From Methanosarcina sp. DH2 (GTDB lineage: Archaea; Halobacteriota; Methanosarcinia; Methanosarcinales; Methanosarcinaceae), in the NCBI RefSeq assembly GCF_020804225.1, contig NZ_WJBI01000002.1, positions 328,332-392,331 on the forward strand: a stretch of DNA of 64,000 nucleotides. Direction: 5' to 3'. The position numbers were made by a program, and so were the translations under genes. Below are positions 18,780 to 28,238 of this stretch, piece by piece (within the stretch, counting starts at the first letter, position 1; each line of letters starts with the position of its first letter). The notes below the pieces were generated by a model, which was given only the letters and a program-made list of their open reading frames with translations, had not been told where the DNA came from and ran no database searches.

Positions 18780-20312
18780 ATGGACAACAATACCCATCCT
18801 TCTCATACCCAAATCGACTGGCAGCATTCAGAAGAGTGCAGCAGGGCGAGCTGCGACCTGAGCGGACTTGAAAGGTCAATTGACTGGAAACAGGGGCTTG
18901 CAATTGCCCTTGGCGTCCCTTTACTGATCCTGCCTTCCATAGGCTATTTTACAGGTTACGTCTGGGCTTTTTCAATAGCTGTATGGGGCCTGACCATTTT
19001 CCTGGGCTTTTTTCAGAACCTGGCTTTCGGAGAGCTTGCAACTGTCTTTCCGAAGGCATCGGGCCTTCCAGGCTATACACAGACCGTTTTTGGCTCAGAT
19101 TCAGACAAAATCAATAAAGGGAAATTTAAATTTGGAAAATTCATTGGTGGCTTCAGTGCCTGGAGTTACTGGTTCGGCTGGAGCCCTGTGCTTGCAATCT
19201 ATGCAATCCTTATCGGAAGTTACCTTAAAGGCCTTGTCCCTGCTTTTTCCGACCTTCCGGATACCCTGCTCTCCTTACTGGTTGGAGCTGTGGTCTTCGG
19301 GTCTCTTGCTATTATAAACTCAAAAGGGCTCAAAAACGGAGCAAGGGCTGGATACATTCTTGCTGTTGTTTCCCTGATACCTCTCATCGTTATTACCATC
19401 GCCCCGTTTATTACAGGAGACTTCCACTTTAGTAACATCACAGGCTCCTGGTTCCCGACGGACTGGACCTGGGACCTGAAACACATCCTGATTCTCTTCG
19501 GGATTTTCGCAATGGCTGAATGGAGTGCATGCGCCTGGGAAACCGCAGCTATCTACGGGCCCGAGTATAAGAACCCGAATACCGATACTCCAAAAGCCCT
19601 GCTGGTCTGCGGAGGGATCTGCCTTGTGCTTTATGTGCTTGTCCAGACTTCGGTTATCGGTACCCTCGGAGTCGAAGGTGTGCTTTCCGAACCCATATCT
19701 CCGATGCTTCCCATTGCCAACCTTACGCTGGGTACACTTGGGGCTTCGATTGCAATTATCATGCTTGTAGGGGCAATGCTCCTTATTATCCAGACCGCCT
19801 TTCTCTCCTCGGCACGGTCAATATACTCTATGTCAGTTGAAGGCAACCTGCCTGCATTCCTGAGCAAATTGAATTCTCACGGGCACCCTATGAACGCAAT
19901 GATTGCAGATGCCCTCTTTAATATGGGCCTTATCCTGCTCGGGACTCCGACCGCAATCCTGGCAGCCTCTGCAATAGGATATATCTGTGCAAACGGGATA
20001 AGCCTCTATACCTACGTAAAGGTTAGAAATGACCCGGAACTCTCAAAACTTGACAGACCCTTTAAAGCCCCAAACGGCTGGAAAAACATAGCAATGGCAA
20101 CTGCGGTTTTGAATATCCCCTTCTTCCTTGTGGGTATCATATACCTCAACAGCCTCGAACTCGGCTGGGCTACTACAGGAGTCGGCTTTTTCGTGCTCTG
20201 TCTTTTTGTCCCACTCTGGTTCTATTCCCAGAGAGAAACAAAGAAAGCAACCGAATCAAAAGAAAAAAGAGCTGCAGAAAGGGAAACGATTTTAGCCGAA
20301 ATTTCTGCATGA
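18780..20312 (+). CDS. APC-family permease, probable methylamine transporter
   Basis: 510 residues with about twelve hydrophobic spans; the first is near residue 40 (GLAIALGVPLLILPSIGYFT). Amino acid-polyamine-organocation superfamily architecture. It is 40 bp downstream of mtbB, which points to uptake of dimethylamine or another methylamine, like the MtmP/MttP permeases. Substrate is inferred from position. ATG 18780 is chosen because AAAGGTGAT lies six bases upstream; a GTG at 18771 is the alternative. The hydrophilic C-terminus is Lys/Glu-rich. A strong hairpin follows the gene at 20434-20474. Confidence 0.88.
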   Translation: MDNNTHPSHTQIDWQHSEECSRASCDLSGLERSIDWKQGLAIALGVPLLILPSIGYFTGYVWAFSIAVWGLTIFLGFFQNLAFGELATVFPKASGLPGYTQTVFGSDSDKINKGKFKFGKFIGGFSAWSYWFGWSPVLAIYAILIGSYLKGLVPAFSDLPDTLLSLLVGAVVFGSLAIINSKGLKNGARAGYILAVVSLIPLIVITIAPFITGDFHFSNITGSWFPTDWTWDLKHILILFGIFAMAEWSACAWETAAIYGPEYKNPNTDTPKALLVCGGICLVLYVLVQTSVIGTLGVEGVLSEPISPMLPIANLTLGTLGASIAIIMLVGAMLLIIQTAFLSSARSIYSMSVEGNLPAFLSKLNSHGHPMNAMIADALFNMGLILLGTPTAILAASAIGYICANGISLYTYVKVRNDPELSKLDRPFKAPNGWKNIAMATAVLNIPFFLVGIIYLNSLELGWATTGVGFFVLCLFVPLWFYSQRETKKATESKEKRAAERETILAEISA

Positions 20313-20433
20313 ACAACTGAATTCTGCAATAAAAAACTGAGTTTGCATAAAAACTGAAGCTTCAGAATGAGAAATATGAGACTGCTTCCTCGAGGTTCAC
20401 GACCCTGGGAACAGTTTCGGACTAAAAACTCAA

Positions 20434-20474
20434 CCGGAACAGGAATATCACGGCTTCTCTTTATCCTGTTCCGG
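20434..20474 (+). terminator. Hairpin terminator after the dimethylamine operon
   Basis: CCGGAACAGGA (20434-20444) pairs perfectly with TCCTGTTCCGG (20464-20474), followed by T-rich sequence. It sits between convergent genes and could serve both strands. Confidence 0.7.
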
Positions 20475-20533
20475 ATTTTCTCATTGGTTCTCTTATTTTT
20501 AGATCCTGCTTTATTTTTACCAGATTAGAATAA

Positions 20534-22015
20534 TTATTCCAGCATCCATTTCCATACCGAGTTAATGATTATTTTTTTCTTTTCCCCATCCCTGCCTTCT
20601 ATCTCCGTGACTCCTTCATCATCCAGAGTAAGGATAAGCCCCTCATTAAGCCCATATTCTTCCATTGCCTCCATAAGCCCGAGAACCTCCCGTTCCCTTA
20701 CTGCCGGGCTTCCGAAGTAGACAGAGACCTGAACCGCAGCTGTAACAGCCTGGCTGTCTTTTTCGGTAATAAGAAAATCACATTCTCTTCTGCCGCGGAA
20801 ATAGGAGACCTGCTTGCCCTGCCTGAGCAGTTCAAGAAATACAAGGTTTTCAAATCTTAACCCCAGGCTGTCGGGATAATTGGGATATACTGTCTTGAAG
20901 AAACCCGTGTCTCCGGCGTATACTTTACACGGGACTTCTTTTCCTTCTCCGTCTTCCGATATTTCAGATACATGGTTAAACATGGGGACGCGGTATAGCA
21001 AAAAAACCTCTTCCAGATAGTCGAGATAGCTGCGGATAGTATTCTTACCATCGATCCCACTCGCTTTTTTCAGGGTATCGAGTGAGTACTCTGATGCCAT
21101 ATTCGAGATAAGAAAAACTGCAAGTCTTTTTAGCTCTTCAGGGTCCTGAATATTATGCCTGTCAATAATCCCCTTTTGCAAAGTTTCCTCAAAATACTGC
21201 CTGGAAAGATTGGAATCTCCATTTTTGATTACATCTGGAAAACCGCCGTTTTCAAAATAGTGCAGGAACAGGCATAACATTTCATCGCATCTGGAAGATG
21301 TAAGCCGGTCAGGCTTTGGGACCCTGAGCCCTCTTAAAATAAGGTATTCTTTAAAGGAAAAGGGCAAAAGCTTGAGAACTTTTATCCTGTCTGCAAAGCT
21401 TGAAGAGACCTCCTGACTCATGGGATTTGCGGAAGAAGAGGTTATAAAAACTCGTGCCCCATCTCTCTGAAGCCTGTCAACCCAGCCCTCCCAGCCAGGG
21501 ACATTATAGATCTCATCCAGGAAATAATAAACTTGTTCTTCTTTATCAGATTTTTCTTCAGGTTTTCCTTCAGGTTTTCCTTCAGATTTATCTTCAGGTT
21601 TTCCTTCAGATTTATCTTCAGGTTTTCCTTCAGATTTATCTTCAGGTTTTCCTTCAGATTTATCTTCAGATTTATCTTCAGATTTATCTTCGGGTTCTTC
21701 TTCAGGTTCCTCTTTATTTTCAGATCCTTTTCTGCAAACTTCAACTGCAATTTCCTCAATTTCCTGAAAACCTCCAGGTTTCAGCTCTTTAAATCTGCTG
21801 TCTTCAAAATTAATATAAATCTTTACACCCTGAAAAAGGCCTGCGATCTGCTTCAGGAAAGATGTCTTGCCTGCATGGAGCGGACCATAGATTAAACTGA
21901 TCTCACCCCCATCCAGAAAAGCGGAAGCTGGAATGTTGCGCGGGATTATATCAGAGGGGCTCTGAAAAAAGGCCTGGTGGTCAAGAACGAGGGGAAGAGT
22001 TTCAAGTCTTTGCAT
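20534..22015 (-). CDS. ATPase of the AAA_14/DUF4143 type with internal repeat tract
   Basis: 493 residues. Walker A GPLHAGKTS is at about residues 44-52, Walker B-like YYFLDEIYNVPGW follows, and the DUF4143 C-terminal region is recognisable (FLISNMASEYSLDTLKKASG, a winged-helix segment, and FENLVFLELLRQGKQVSYFRG with the nuclease-like ECDFLI). Such proteins are common and poorly characterised in archaea. Between Walker A and B is a low-complexity insert of about 50 residues made of KSEDKSEGKPED repeats, absent in normal members, coded by a tandem DNA repeat. Convergent with the permease; stand-alone. Confidence 0.82.
   Translation of the reverse strand: MQRLETLPLVLDHQAFFQSPSDIIPRNIPASAFLDGGEISLIYGPLHAGKTSFLKQIAGLFQGVKIYINFEDSRFKELKPGGFQEIEEIAVEVCRKGSENKEEPEEEPEDKSEDKSEDKSEGKPEDKSEGKPEDKSEGKPEDKSEGKPEGKPEEKSDKEEQVYYFLDEIYNVPGWEGWVDRLQRDGARVFITSSSANPMSQEVSSSFADRIKVLKLLPFSFKEYLILRGLRVPKPDRLTSSRCDEMLCLFLHYFENGGFPDVIKNGDSNLSRQYFEETLQKGIIDRHNIQDPEELKRLAVFLISNMASEYSLDTLKKASGIDGKNTIRSYLDYLEEVFLLYRVPMFNHVSEISEDGEGKEVPCKVYAGDTGFFKTVYPNYPDSLGLRFENLVFLELLRQGKQVSYFRGRRECDFLITEKDSQAVTAAVQVSVYFGSPAVREREVLGLMEAMEEYGLNEGLILTLDDEGVTEIEGRDGEKKKIIINSVWKWMLE
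21548..21695. repeat. 12/24-bp tandem repeat inside the DUF4143 ATPase gene
   Basis: Alternating 12-mers of the types TTTTCCTTCAGG and TTTATCTTCAGA, arranged largely as a 24-bp period, about twelve 12-mers in all. Every unit keeps the reading frame. Confidence 0.88.
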
Positions 22016-22453
22016 ATAATCACAATAATTTGTGAGGTAAGACTATATAGTTATTCTGGCGTTAATAAATACTTTTAAAATAAATTTATACATCTGGAAG
22101 AGGATGGAAGACTCTTTTATAAGTTCTCGCCAAAAGCAGGCGTAAACAGGCTACGGATAAGAGAGAAACATAGAAGTATAAACGAAAATATATAGCCTGC
22201 AATCTTTTATATGTAAAAAAAAGTAAATTCATATTGGGTTTTGTGGGAAATTTTTTTTATCCGGCAAAGAAGGGACTATTGAATTCAGGAAACTGAGAAG
22301 CCTGCAGAAGGACATCAGATTCTTTGGAAAGTAACCGGAAAGGGAATTAAAATGCTTCAGAGTAAGTTGACTGGAAGTACAATAACTGGCAGAGAATGGG
22401 TCAGATTATGAAATATTAAACTTATTTTTAAAGTTATATCGTGGAGTATTCAT
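22016..22453. other. Divergent intergenic region
   Basis: 438 bp between the DUF4143 ATPase (minus) and the DUF4405/cytochrome pair (plus). AT-rich, no gene recognised; promoters for both directions presumably lie here. Confidence 0.45.
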
Positions 22454-22762
22454 ATGAATAAGCAAAGACTTAACTTTATAAATGAAGCTTTAATGTTTCT
22501 GGTATTAATGGGATTAGTCGGGATAGGGATATCTCTCAGGCTCCAAATGCATCTTTATGGAGGTGTTCATTATTATCTGGGGTTAACTCTTGTCGTTCTG
22601 ATTTTAATCCACATATATCTTCACTGGATTTCGATTGTGAAAATGTACCAGAAGTTAATACCTGATCCGGGGAAGAGAAAAATAATTTCCATTATATATG
22701 TATCAATAAGCATCCTTCTTTTAGTTGGGTTTATAACTTCAATTTTTATTCTCGAAACATAA
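22454..22762 (+). CDS. DUF4405-like small membrane protein
   Basis: 102 residues with three hydrophobic spans (about 12-28, 39-58, 79-99). Histidines in the second span (LILIHIYLHW) and in the preceding loop (MHLYGGVHYY) are placed as in b-haem binding membrane proteins, and DUF4405 members are thought to be cytochrome b-like. It lies 20 bp before an octahaem cytochrome c and is almost certainly cotranscribed. Suggested role: membrane redox partner moving electrons between the quinone-like carrier methanophenazine and the exported cytochrome; this is inference. Confidence 0.75.
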   Translation: MNKQRLNFINEALMFLVLMGLVGIGISLRLQMHLYGGVHYYLGLTLVVLILIHIYLHWISIVKMYQKLIPDPGKRKIISIIYVSISILLLVGFITSIFILET

Positions 22763-22781
22763 ATTTTGGAACGTGAGGGCG

Positions 22782-24053
22782 ATGAAAACAGGGGTCAACA
22801 AAAAAGCGCTGGGAGCAATTATAATTACATTATTCTTTTTATCCCTTCCTGCAGTTGCAGAAACTTATGTAATGGGAGAACAAAGAACACCGGTAACGAT
22901 GCCGGCTGAGGGAGCCAGCTATGTGGGAGCTGGGGAGTGCAGAGTTTGTCACGTGGAGATACATAACAATTGGACAATTTCAGGACACAAGTATATGCTC
23001 ATGACTCCGGATGAAGCTCTGGAAATAAGGCCTGACCTTCCTATGCCGGAAGGATATACCGAAGAAGACATACTCTATGTTATTGGCGGATGGGGCTGGA
23101 AAACCCGGTATATGAATGAACAGGGGTATATCATAACCGAAACCGGAGAAAATCTCAGTGTCAACGGATCAAACCAGTATAATATTGAAACTGGAGAGTG
23201 GGTCGACTATCACCCCGGAGAAATAGTGGAATATGACTGCCAGAGATGCCATACTACAGGCGCATCTTATGACTCTGTAACTGAAGGCAAACCGGGAATA
23301 AATGGCTCATGGGAATTTCCGGGAATACAATGTGAAGCGTGCCATGGGGCAGGTAGTGTGCATGTAGCAGAAAAAGGAGTCGGGGGTGAGGCTATTACCG
23401 TTGACAGGGATGCTTCATTATGCGGTCAGTGCCATCAGCGTGGAGATAGAGAAGACCAGATCCCTGCAAGTGGAGGATTTATCAGGCATCAGGAACAGTA
23501 CCAGGAATTTCTAGCGTCCGGGAAAATGAGCAAGCTGGACTGCGTGGTCTGCCATGATCCACATAGTCCGGTCCATGCCGGTGCAACCAATCCCATAGAA
23601 GGAGAGGGCATAAAAAGAGATTGTTCCGACTGCCATGTCGAGGCTGCAGAAATATATAACCAATCTTCAATGGGTACAGCTGGAGTGGAATGCGTTGACT
23701 GCCATATGCCAAAAGTTGTTAAAACAGCTGTCAATACGTCTCAGTATGAAGCAGATTTGAGAACGCATCTATTCAGAATCAATACCAGTGCAGATGCTGA
23801 GTTTACTTACATAGATCCTGAGGACGGAAACGAATATGCAAATCCTCACATCACTCTGGAATACGCGTGTCTGCAGTGCCACGAAAGCAGGGATAAAGAC
23901 TGGGCTGCTGAGGTGACCCCTCTTGTTATAAACCACAGTGTAGAAGAAGAAATTGAAATTCCCGGGACCCCTGATGCGGAAGGAATACCTGGTCCCGGGA
24001 TTTTAGTTCCCCTTGAGGTGTTGATAATTGCATATCTACTCAGGAGAAAATGA
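22782..24053 (+). CDS. Exported octahaem cytochrome c with C-terminal anchor
   Basis: 423 residues from ATG 22782; a GTG at 22773 is possible. A signal peptide (to about VAE at residue 29) is followed by eight CxxCH motifs: CRVCH, CQRCH, CEACH, CGQCH, CVVCH, CSDCH, CVDCH and CLQCH. The C-terminus is a Pro/Gly linker, a hydrophobic span and RRK, so the protein is probably held on the outer face. Multihaem cytochromes of methanogens such as MmcA (seven haems) move electrons to external acceptors; this one has a different haem count and no Rnf genes nearby. Direct substrate reduction cannot be excluded. Confidence 0.9.
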   Translation: MKTGVNKKALGAIIITLFFLSLPAVAETYVMGEQRTPVTMPAEGASYVGAGECRVCHVEIHNNWTISGHKYMLMTPDEALEIRPDLPMPEGYTEEDILYVIGGWGWKTRYMNEQGYIITETGENLSVNGSNQYNIETGEWVDYHPGEIVEYDCQRCHTTGASYDSVTEGKPGINGSWEFPGIQCEACHGAGSVHVAEKGVGGEAITVDRDASLCGQCHQRGDREDQIPASGGFIRHQEQYQEFLASGKMSKLDCVVCHDPHSPVHAGATNPIEGEGIKRDCSDCHVEAAEIYNQSSMGTAGVECVDCHMPKVVKTAVNTSQYEADLRTHLFRINTSADAEFTYIDPEDGNEYANPHITLEYACLQCHESRDKDWAAEVTPLVINHSVEEEIEIPGTPDAEGIPGPGILVPLEVLIIAYLLRRK

Positions 24054-24069
24054 ATGAGGCCGCAGAATT

Positions 24070-24180
24070 AGAAATCTCAGGAACTAGAAACTTCAGGAAC
24101 TAGAAACTTCAGGAATTAAAAACTCAAGAAATTGAAAATTCCAGAAATTAAAAACTCCAGAAATAAAAACCCTGAGAATA
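24070..24180. repeat. Imperfect tandem repeat after the cytochrome gene
   Basis: About six A-rich units of 16-18 bp of the type AGGAACTAGAAACTTC, becoming degenerate. Non-coding. Confidence 0.7.
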
Positions 24181-24334
24181 AAAGGAGCCTTATGGAATAA
24201 ATATGATGGCTAGAAATTATACACATGCACTTGAGTTTCATGAATGCACTATAAAAGTTTTAAGGTTCTCATGAACTGGAAAGGTTTTGAATTAACATAG
24301 AGCAAGTTAATCTCTGAAAACCTATCCGGAAGTT

Positions 24335-24523
24335 TCAATCTTTTTTAGGTTCATATACTGTTTTATTTTTCCCGCATCTTGTGCATACAAAATATTTTTC
24401 CCTTACATTTGAAGCATAGACATTCAAACCCCCACTTCTCTTCCATTTGTGAAGGCCTATGAAGCACAAAATGCTTTTCCGCGGAGTTTTTCCCGAAATT
24501 CTGGATGGAGCCCTGTAAGCCAA
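24335..24523 (-). CDS. Small zinc-ribbon-like protein
   Basis: 62 residues from a TTG at 24523. Two half-motifs, CFIGLHKW and CTRCGK, could bind one zinc; the ending is Lys-rich. Similar short proteins of this CxxxxHKW...CxRCGK plan occur in Methanosarcina genomes and phages (DUF1660-like), function unknown. No clear ribosome binding site precedes the TTG, so the start is uncertain. Confidence 0.5.
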   Translation of the reverse strand: MAYRAPSRISGKTPRKSILCFIGLHKWKRSGGLNVYASNVREKYFVCTRCGKNKTVYEPKKD

Positions 24524-24984
24524 GTAATCACACCTGCTTTATCAATGAATCTCTACAACTTGAAAGTTCAAGTAAGTTCCCCACTCAATCTGCAGGTCAC
24601 GTTTTACCCTACAGGAAGATATTAACAGGTATTTGATAGCTGGCTGTACATTAATTGCTGCAATCAAAGCTGAGGAGAAGGCTGAGGAAAAAGGTTGCGT
24701 CACACGGATTGGCTGCAGTCAATTACTTGTTCCATCCGTCACCTGACTGTTTGCAGAAGCGTTGAAGCAGGGAACTCCCTGAAATGGGTTTAAGCTCTCT
24801 TTAACCTGTTTTTATTAGTTGATACATTTTTCCGGACTTCAACATATTCCTCTCCTGTTTTCGTACCCTGATTCGACTTTAAAACCTGATCACCACGGGA
24901 ATAAATATTTTACTTTTTTTAACCTCACAAACTTATATATACTAGAAATAGGAATGATACTGTAGTACCCCCATACATAAAGGG
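24524..24984. other. Intergenic region without a supported gene
   Basis: AT-rich spacer. No start signals or family-like frames were seen. Text near 24650-24800 reads like an eroded coding tail but cannot be assigned. Confidence 0.4.
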
Positions 24985-25321
24985 ATATGATTAAACGCTC
25001 TTCACCTCAGTATTGCAATCCATATCCACCCCTGGGTATTGGTCAGTCGTTCTGGTGATGGGCAAAGGAAAGAGCAGAAAGGCCGGATATCAGGCATAAT
25101 AAATGTGCTAGAAATAAAGTGGTAAATAAAATGGTAGAATCAGTGGGCGGCAGATAATCGGATATGCCTCAAAGGTTCTGCATGCCTGCTAATTTCGGCG
25201 GAAAGGCAAAAACAAAAAGGATGAAGCAAACAGGAATGTTTTTACATACCTCAAGCTGTATATGTCATTTAAACGCCTCAACTATATACAGCAGTTTGAA
25301 AAAACGCTGTTTGCCTCTCTC
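24985..25321 (+). ncRNA. Candidate structured RNA, copy A
   Basis: Similar over its length to 26087-26390. Shared blocks, in order: CTCTTC, TCCACCC(C)TGG, AGTCGTT, GATGGGC.AAGGA, GTGGTA, GGAAAGGCAA, TCAAG and ACGCCTCAAC. Helices are kept while their sequence changes: CTGTATAT (25256-25263) pairs with ATATACAG (25284-25291), and AGGCAAA (25204-25210) pairs with TTTGCCT (25310-25316). Strand is assigned by the direction in which the motifs read best and is not proven. No coding sequence overlaps. Confidence 0.55.
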
Positions 25322-26086
25322 TTAGATTTATACTTCAGCCTTAGAATTGTATTTCAGCCTTTGCTCTTTCCTTTCCATTTTTCAAGCTAATAAGAATTAT
25401 GGGACATATAGAAACTGTTTGATTTGAAAATTGTAAAGCATCCTGGTTTCGTTTATAAGGACGATCCAGAGGACTAGTGAACTACTCCTCCCTGTCCAAT
25501 CCGGCAAACCGGATCGTCTGAGGGAGGGGCTCCCTTGAGACTACTCAGCCTAAAAACAATATCTGAGCGATCCTCTTCCTTCATCCCCCTCTCTAATGAG
25601 AGCGAGTCCAGAGGCTCTACCCTGCGTTCCGCAGGTGAAGAAAAATCAAAGTGGAAGATATGAGTGTGATGATGCTTGAGATGCACAACGGCTTGCGGCT
25701 TTCCCCGCCTTGTTCCCGATCCCTTCGGGAGTTGTCACATCCTGTTTGCCCACTTCCTAGCTTGGTTCTCGCTTCAGATTGGGGTGACAATGCAACAAGA
25801 ACTATATGGTTTCAAGGAAGAAATTTGTCAGATTCAATAAAAACAGAAGGTGTGGAAGTTGACGGCTTTCATCCCCCACCTGCCACTTCCGGTAAACCGG
25901 AATTGTCGAGGAAGGGGACTTCCCGCCTTATAGTTAAAACAAGAAAAATTTACATAATAACCCTTCGTTTTTGCTTTACTCGTTTCTCCAGATTAAAAAT
26001 GGTTGAGTTTCTATAGCAGTTATCCGGAAAATTATTTATAATAATAAAAACCAATCATTATTCGTATTTCTGTGGTGCAGAAATAC
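25322..26086. other. Region between the two candidate RNAs, with short palindromes
   Basis: No supported gene. It contains the palindromes ATCCGGCAAACCGGAT (near 25500) and TTCCGGTAAACCGGAA (near 25890), each followed by a G-rich arm and a cytosine-rich arm, plus CCTGCGTTCCGCAGG near 25621. The two larger palindromic segments resemble each other, suggesting a short dispersed repeat. Confidence 0.45.
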
Positions 26087-26390
26087 ATGAATAAGTTCTT
26101 CGCTACCATTACGATCATCACTCCACCCTGGCGGCAAATGAGTGAGTCGTTTCATAGATGGGCGAAGGACTGCAAGAAAATTGGGCAATAGATGATTAGA
26201 AAGTGGTAGAGTAAGGCTAAAAGCCTTGTATTAGATGCGGTGGAAAGGCAAGACAGGTTTGGTAAAGTCATACTTCCGGACTGATGTTTCATCAAGTATC
26301 GCGTGACACGCCTCAACCTTATGCGATACCCGGATACATATATCTTCCTGACAGCTATTTTTAGCCTTTCCACCATTTCTGCTGAATCCT
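26087..26390 (+). ncRNA. Candidate structured RNA, copy B
   Basis: Second copy of the element at 24985-25321. The terminal hairpin is TATCGC (26297-26302) with GCGATA (26323-26328), around the invariant CGCCTCAAC. The closing helix is GGTGGAAAGGC (26239-26249) with GCCTTTCCACC (26364-26374), eleven perfect pairs. An extra hairpin AAGGCTAAAAGCCTT lies near 26212-26226. CACTC/GAGTG closes the loop around CCACCCTGG. Confidence 0.55.
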
Positions 26391-26720
26391 GCACTGTTAT
26401 TATCCCTCATAAACATCCTTTTTTCAATAGTTATCTATCAGGAACGCATTTTCTCTCGATCTTTGAACTACCTTTTTTCTTATAACCGAATCCCAGCATG
26501 CTACTGGCCAGGATGCTGAGAAGTTCCATGCGTATATCAATGATCTCTTCAGGCTCATTTCTCTATATTTATTCGTTTTGCTTTTTTAAAAATAATTAAA
26601 AGCCCCACTATATGTGCAAATTTATCCGCAGTTAAAACAACCCATAAATAAGATCAAAAACAGAAAAACAAGGTAGTAAAACGAGAATTAGATAATCCTG
26701 AACAGGGGGATAAGAATTCA

Positions 26721-27323
26721 ATGAAACAAATATATTTCCCTTCTATACTATTTACACTGATCTTCTTTCTGATTTGTGTCCCCGGCCCTGCAGCAGCCTT
26801 TCTAATACCGGAAGCTGCCGAAATACCTTACCAGATTAACACCTCAGATAGAATAATAATAGGAACAGTAAGCGGGATTAATATACACTACGACCATACA
26901 ATCTTCACAATTAAGGTTGAGGAATGGCTCTATAACCCACTACCTGCTGAAAAGATAAAGGTGAGAACCGAAACCGGCAAGTATGTCTGGACCGAAGACC
27001 AGGCAGAGTTCACACTGAACGAATCCGTGGTCCTTATGCTGAGAGATAAAGACCTGGATAAACAGCTTTTCAGCGTGTCTGTAGGATTTCCCGGGAAACA
27101 CCCTGTATCAGACAGGGATGAGGTAGTTGAAGAGCTGAAAACTCAGGGAAAATGGAGGGAAGAGAATCAGACCGAAAACGAGACGAATAATGTCGGAACA
27201 GCAAATGAACAGCCCCCAGATTCAAATTCGTCCTCAAATGCTGAAAGCATCCCTCTCACAGGCATTTTATGGTCAATTGTGGCAGTTCTCGGAGCAGTTG
27301 TATGTGCAGGGAAGACGAAGTAA
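26721..27323 (+). CDS. Exported protein with C-terminal membrane anchor
   Basis: 200 residues. Signal peptide in the first 26 residues (ILFTLIFFLICVPGPAAA). A beta-rich domain follows (RIIIGTVSGINIHYDHTIFT, typical of the small proteins of this kind found in Methanosarcina), then a Thr/Asn/Ser-rich acidic linker (about 140-175), a transmembrane span and a short basic tail (AGKTK). Start ATG 26721 follows CAGGGGGATAAG. The family has no known function; a surface lipoprotein-like role is a guess. Confidence 0.75.
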   Translation: MKQIYFPSILFTLIFFLICVPGPAAAFLIPEAAEIPYQINTSDRIIIGTVSGINIHYDHTIFTIKVEEWLYNPLPAEKIKVRTETGKYVWTEDQAEFTLNESVVLMLRDKDLDKQLFSVSVGFPGKHPVSDRDEVVEELKTQGKWREENQTENETNNVGTANEQPPDSNSSSNAESIPLTGILWSIVAVLGAVVCAGKTK

Positions 27324-28238
27324 ATATTATCCACGTTCGTTCAGATTATCCATATTTTATTGAACCAGCAAACCTTTTTTCAATTCACAGGTTACACTAA
27401 GGCAACCAGGCCATTTTGTCTGTCTGCCCGTCGAAAAAAACAAAAAAGAGAAGCAAAAAAGAGATTAAAGATACCTGAGATGTCTGCTGGGTGAGGAGAA
27501 GAGCCTGGAGACCTGTTCTCAAAAGAGAAAGGGATGATACAGGAAGTGCATCCTTCAAAAACCCGAGCCGTAAAGCAAAGGGTTAGGGAAGAGTAGTTCA
27601 TTATCAACTTCTCAATCCGAGTTATTCCGTAAGAATTTCGTAATAATTTCCTTAATCCATAATAAATTATTTAATAAGTACTGTGAGTAAGTACATTGGA
27701 TAGAACAATAGACTGACTTGTCTGCTGTTACAATAAAGCTTAAATTAAGTACAGTAATACTGAATAAACTGATTGGCGTGCAGCAGGTCCTTTTATCCGC
27801 CTGAAAAGCGCAGATTTGCTTTCCCGGATAAGGATATTTTGTACGTCAGATATTTGTCTGAAGTGCCAGTATATAAGCGCTTGGTAAAGGACATTAAATA
27901 TACTTTACTGTAGATTCGGTACCTTACCGGTCAGAGGTTTGTGTCAGAGGTTTGTGTCAGAGGTTTGTTATAGTATGGTGACCAGTAATTTACCCTGAAA
28001 CCAGCGCTTACCTGTCATCAGTGCCAGCCGTAGTTTATCAGCATTAAAATTATCAGTATTGGTATACTATCAATATTAGTATTATCAGTATTGGTATTGT
28101 AACTGCTTACCGGTTAATAGTTTACTTACTGGTTAGCAGTATCAATAGTCGTCTGTCAACCGCAGGAAAGGGTTTTTATCGACGACATTTACCTCAGTCT
28201 ATTTACTTTAGTTTATCTTTCATCAGGGAGACCCCCAT
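27324..28238. other. 915-bp region upstream of ileS
   Basis: No supported gene. A tandem repeat of 14 bp (GTCAGAGGTTTGTG, three copies, about 27930-27970) and an AT-rich series of ATCAGTATTGGTAT-like units (about 28050-28100) lie in the half nearest ileS. The promoter and leader of ileS must be here; no T-box-like element is apparent. Confidence 0.5.

Noticed and set aside
21454..21895. Plus-strand open frames of Phe/Arg or Leu/Gln repeats
   Set aside because: Mirror of the KSEGKPED repeat tract in the DUF4143 ATPase gene; no start signal or family similarity.
24600..24800. Possible tail of an IS200/IS605 tnpB gene (reading EAGNSLK-like)
   Set aside because: Too short and broken; no other TnpB motif upstream, so not reported.
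24985..25321. RNase P or SRP RNA
   Set aside because: The universal core sequences of these RNAs are not found, and there are two copies.
27392..27607. Minus-strand 71-codon frame upstream of ileS
   Set aside because: No start signal, no motif; spacer composition.
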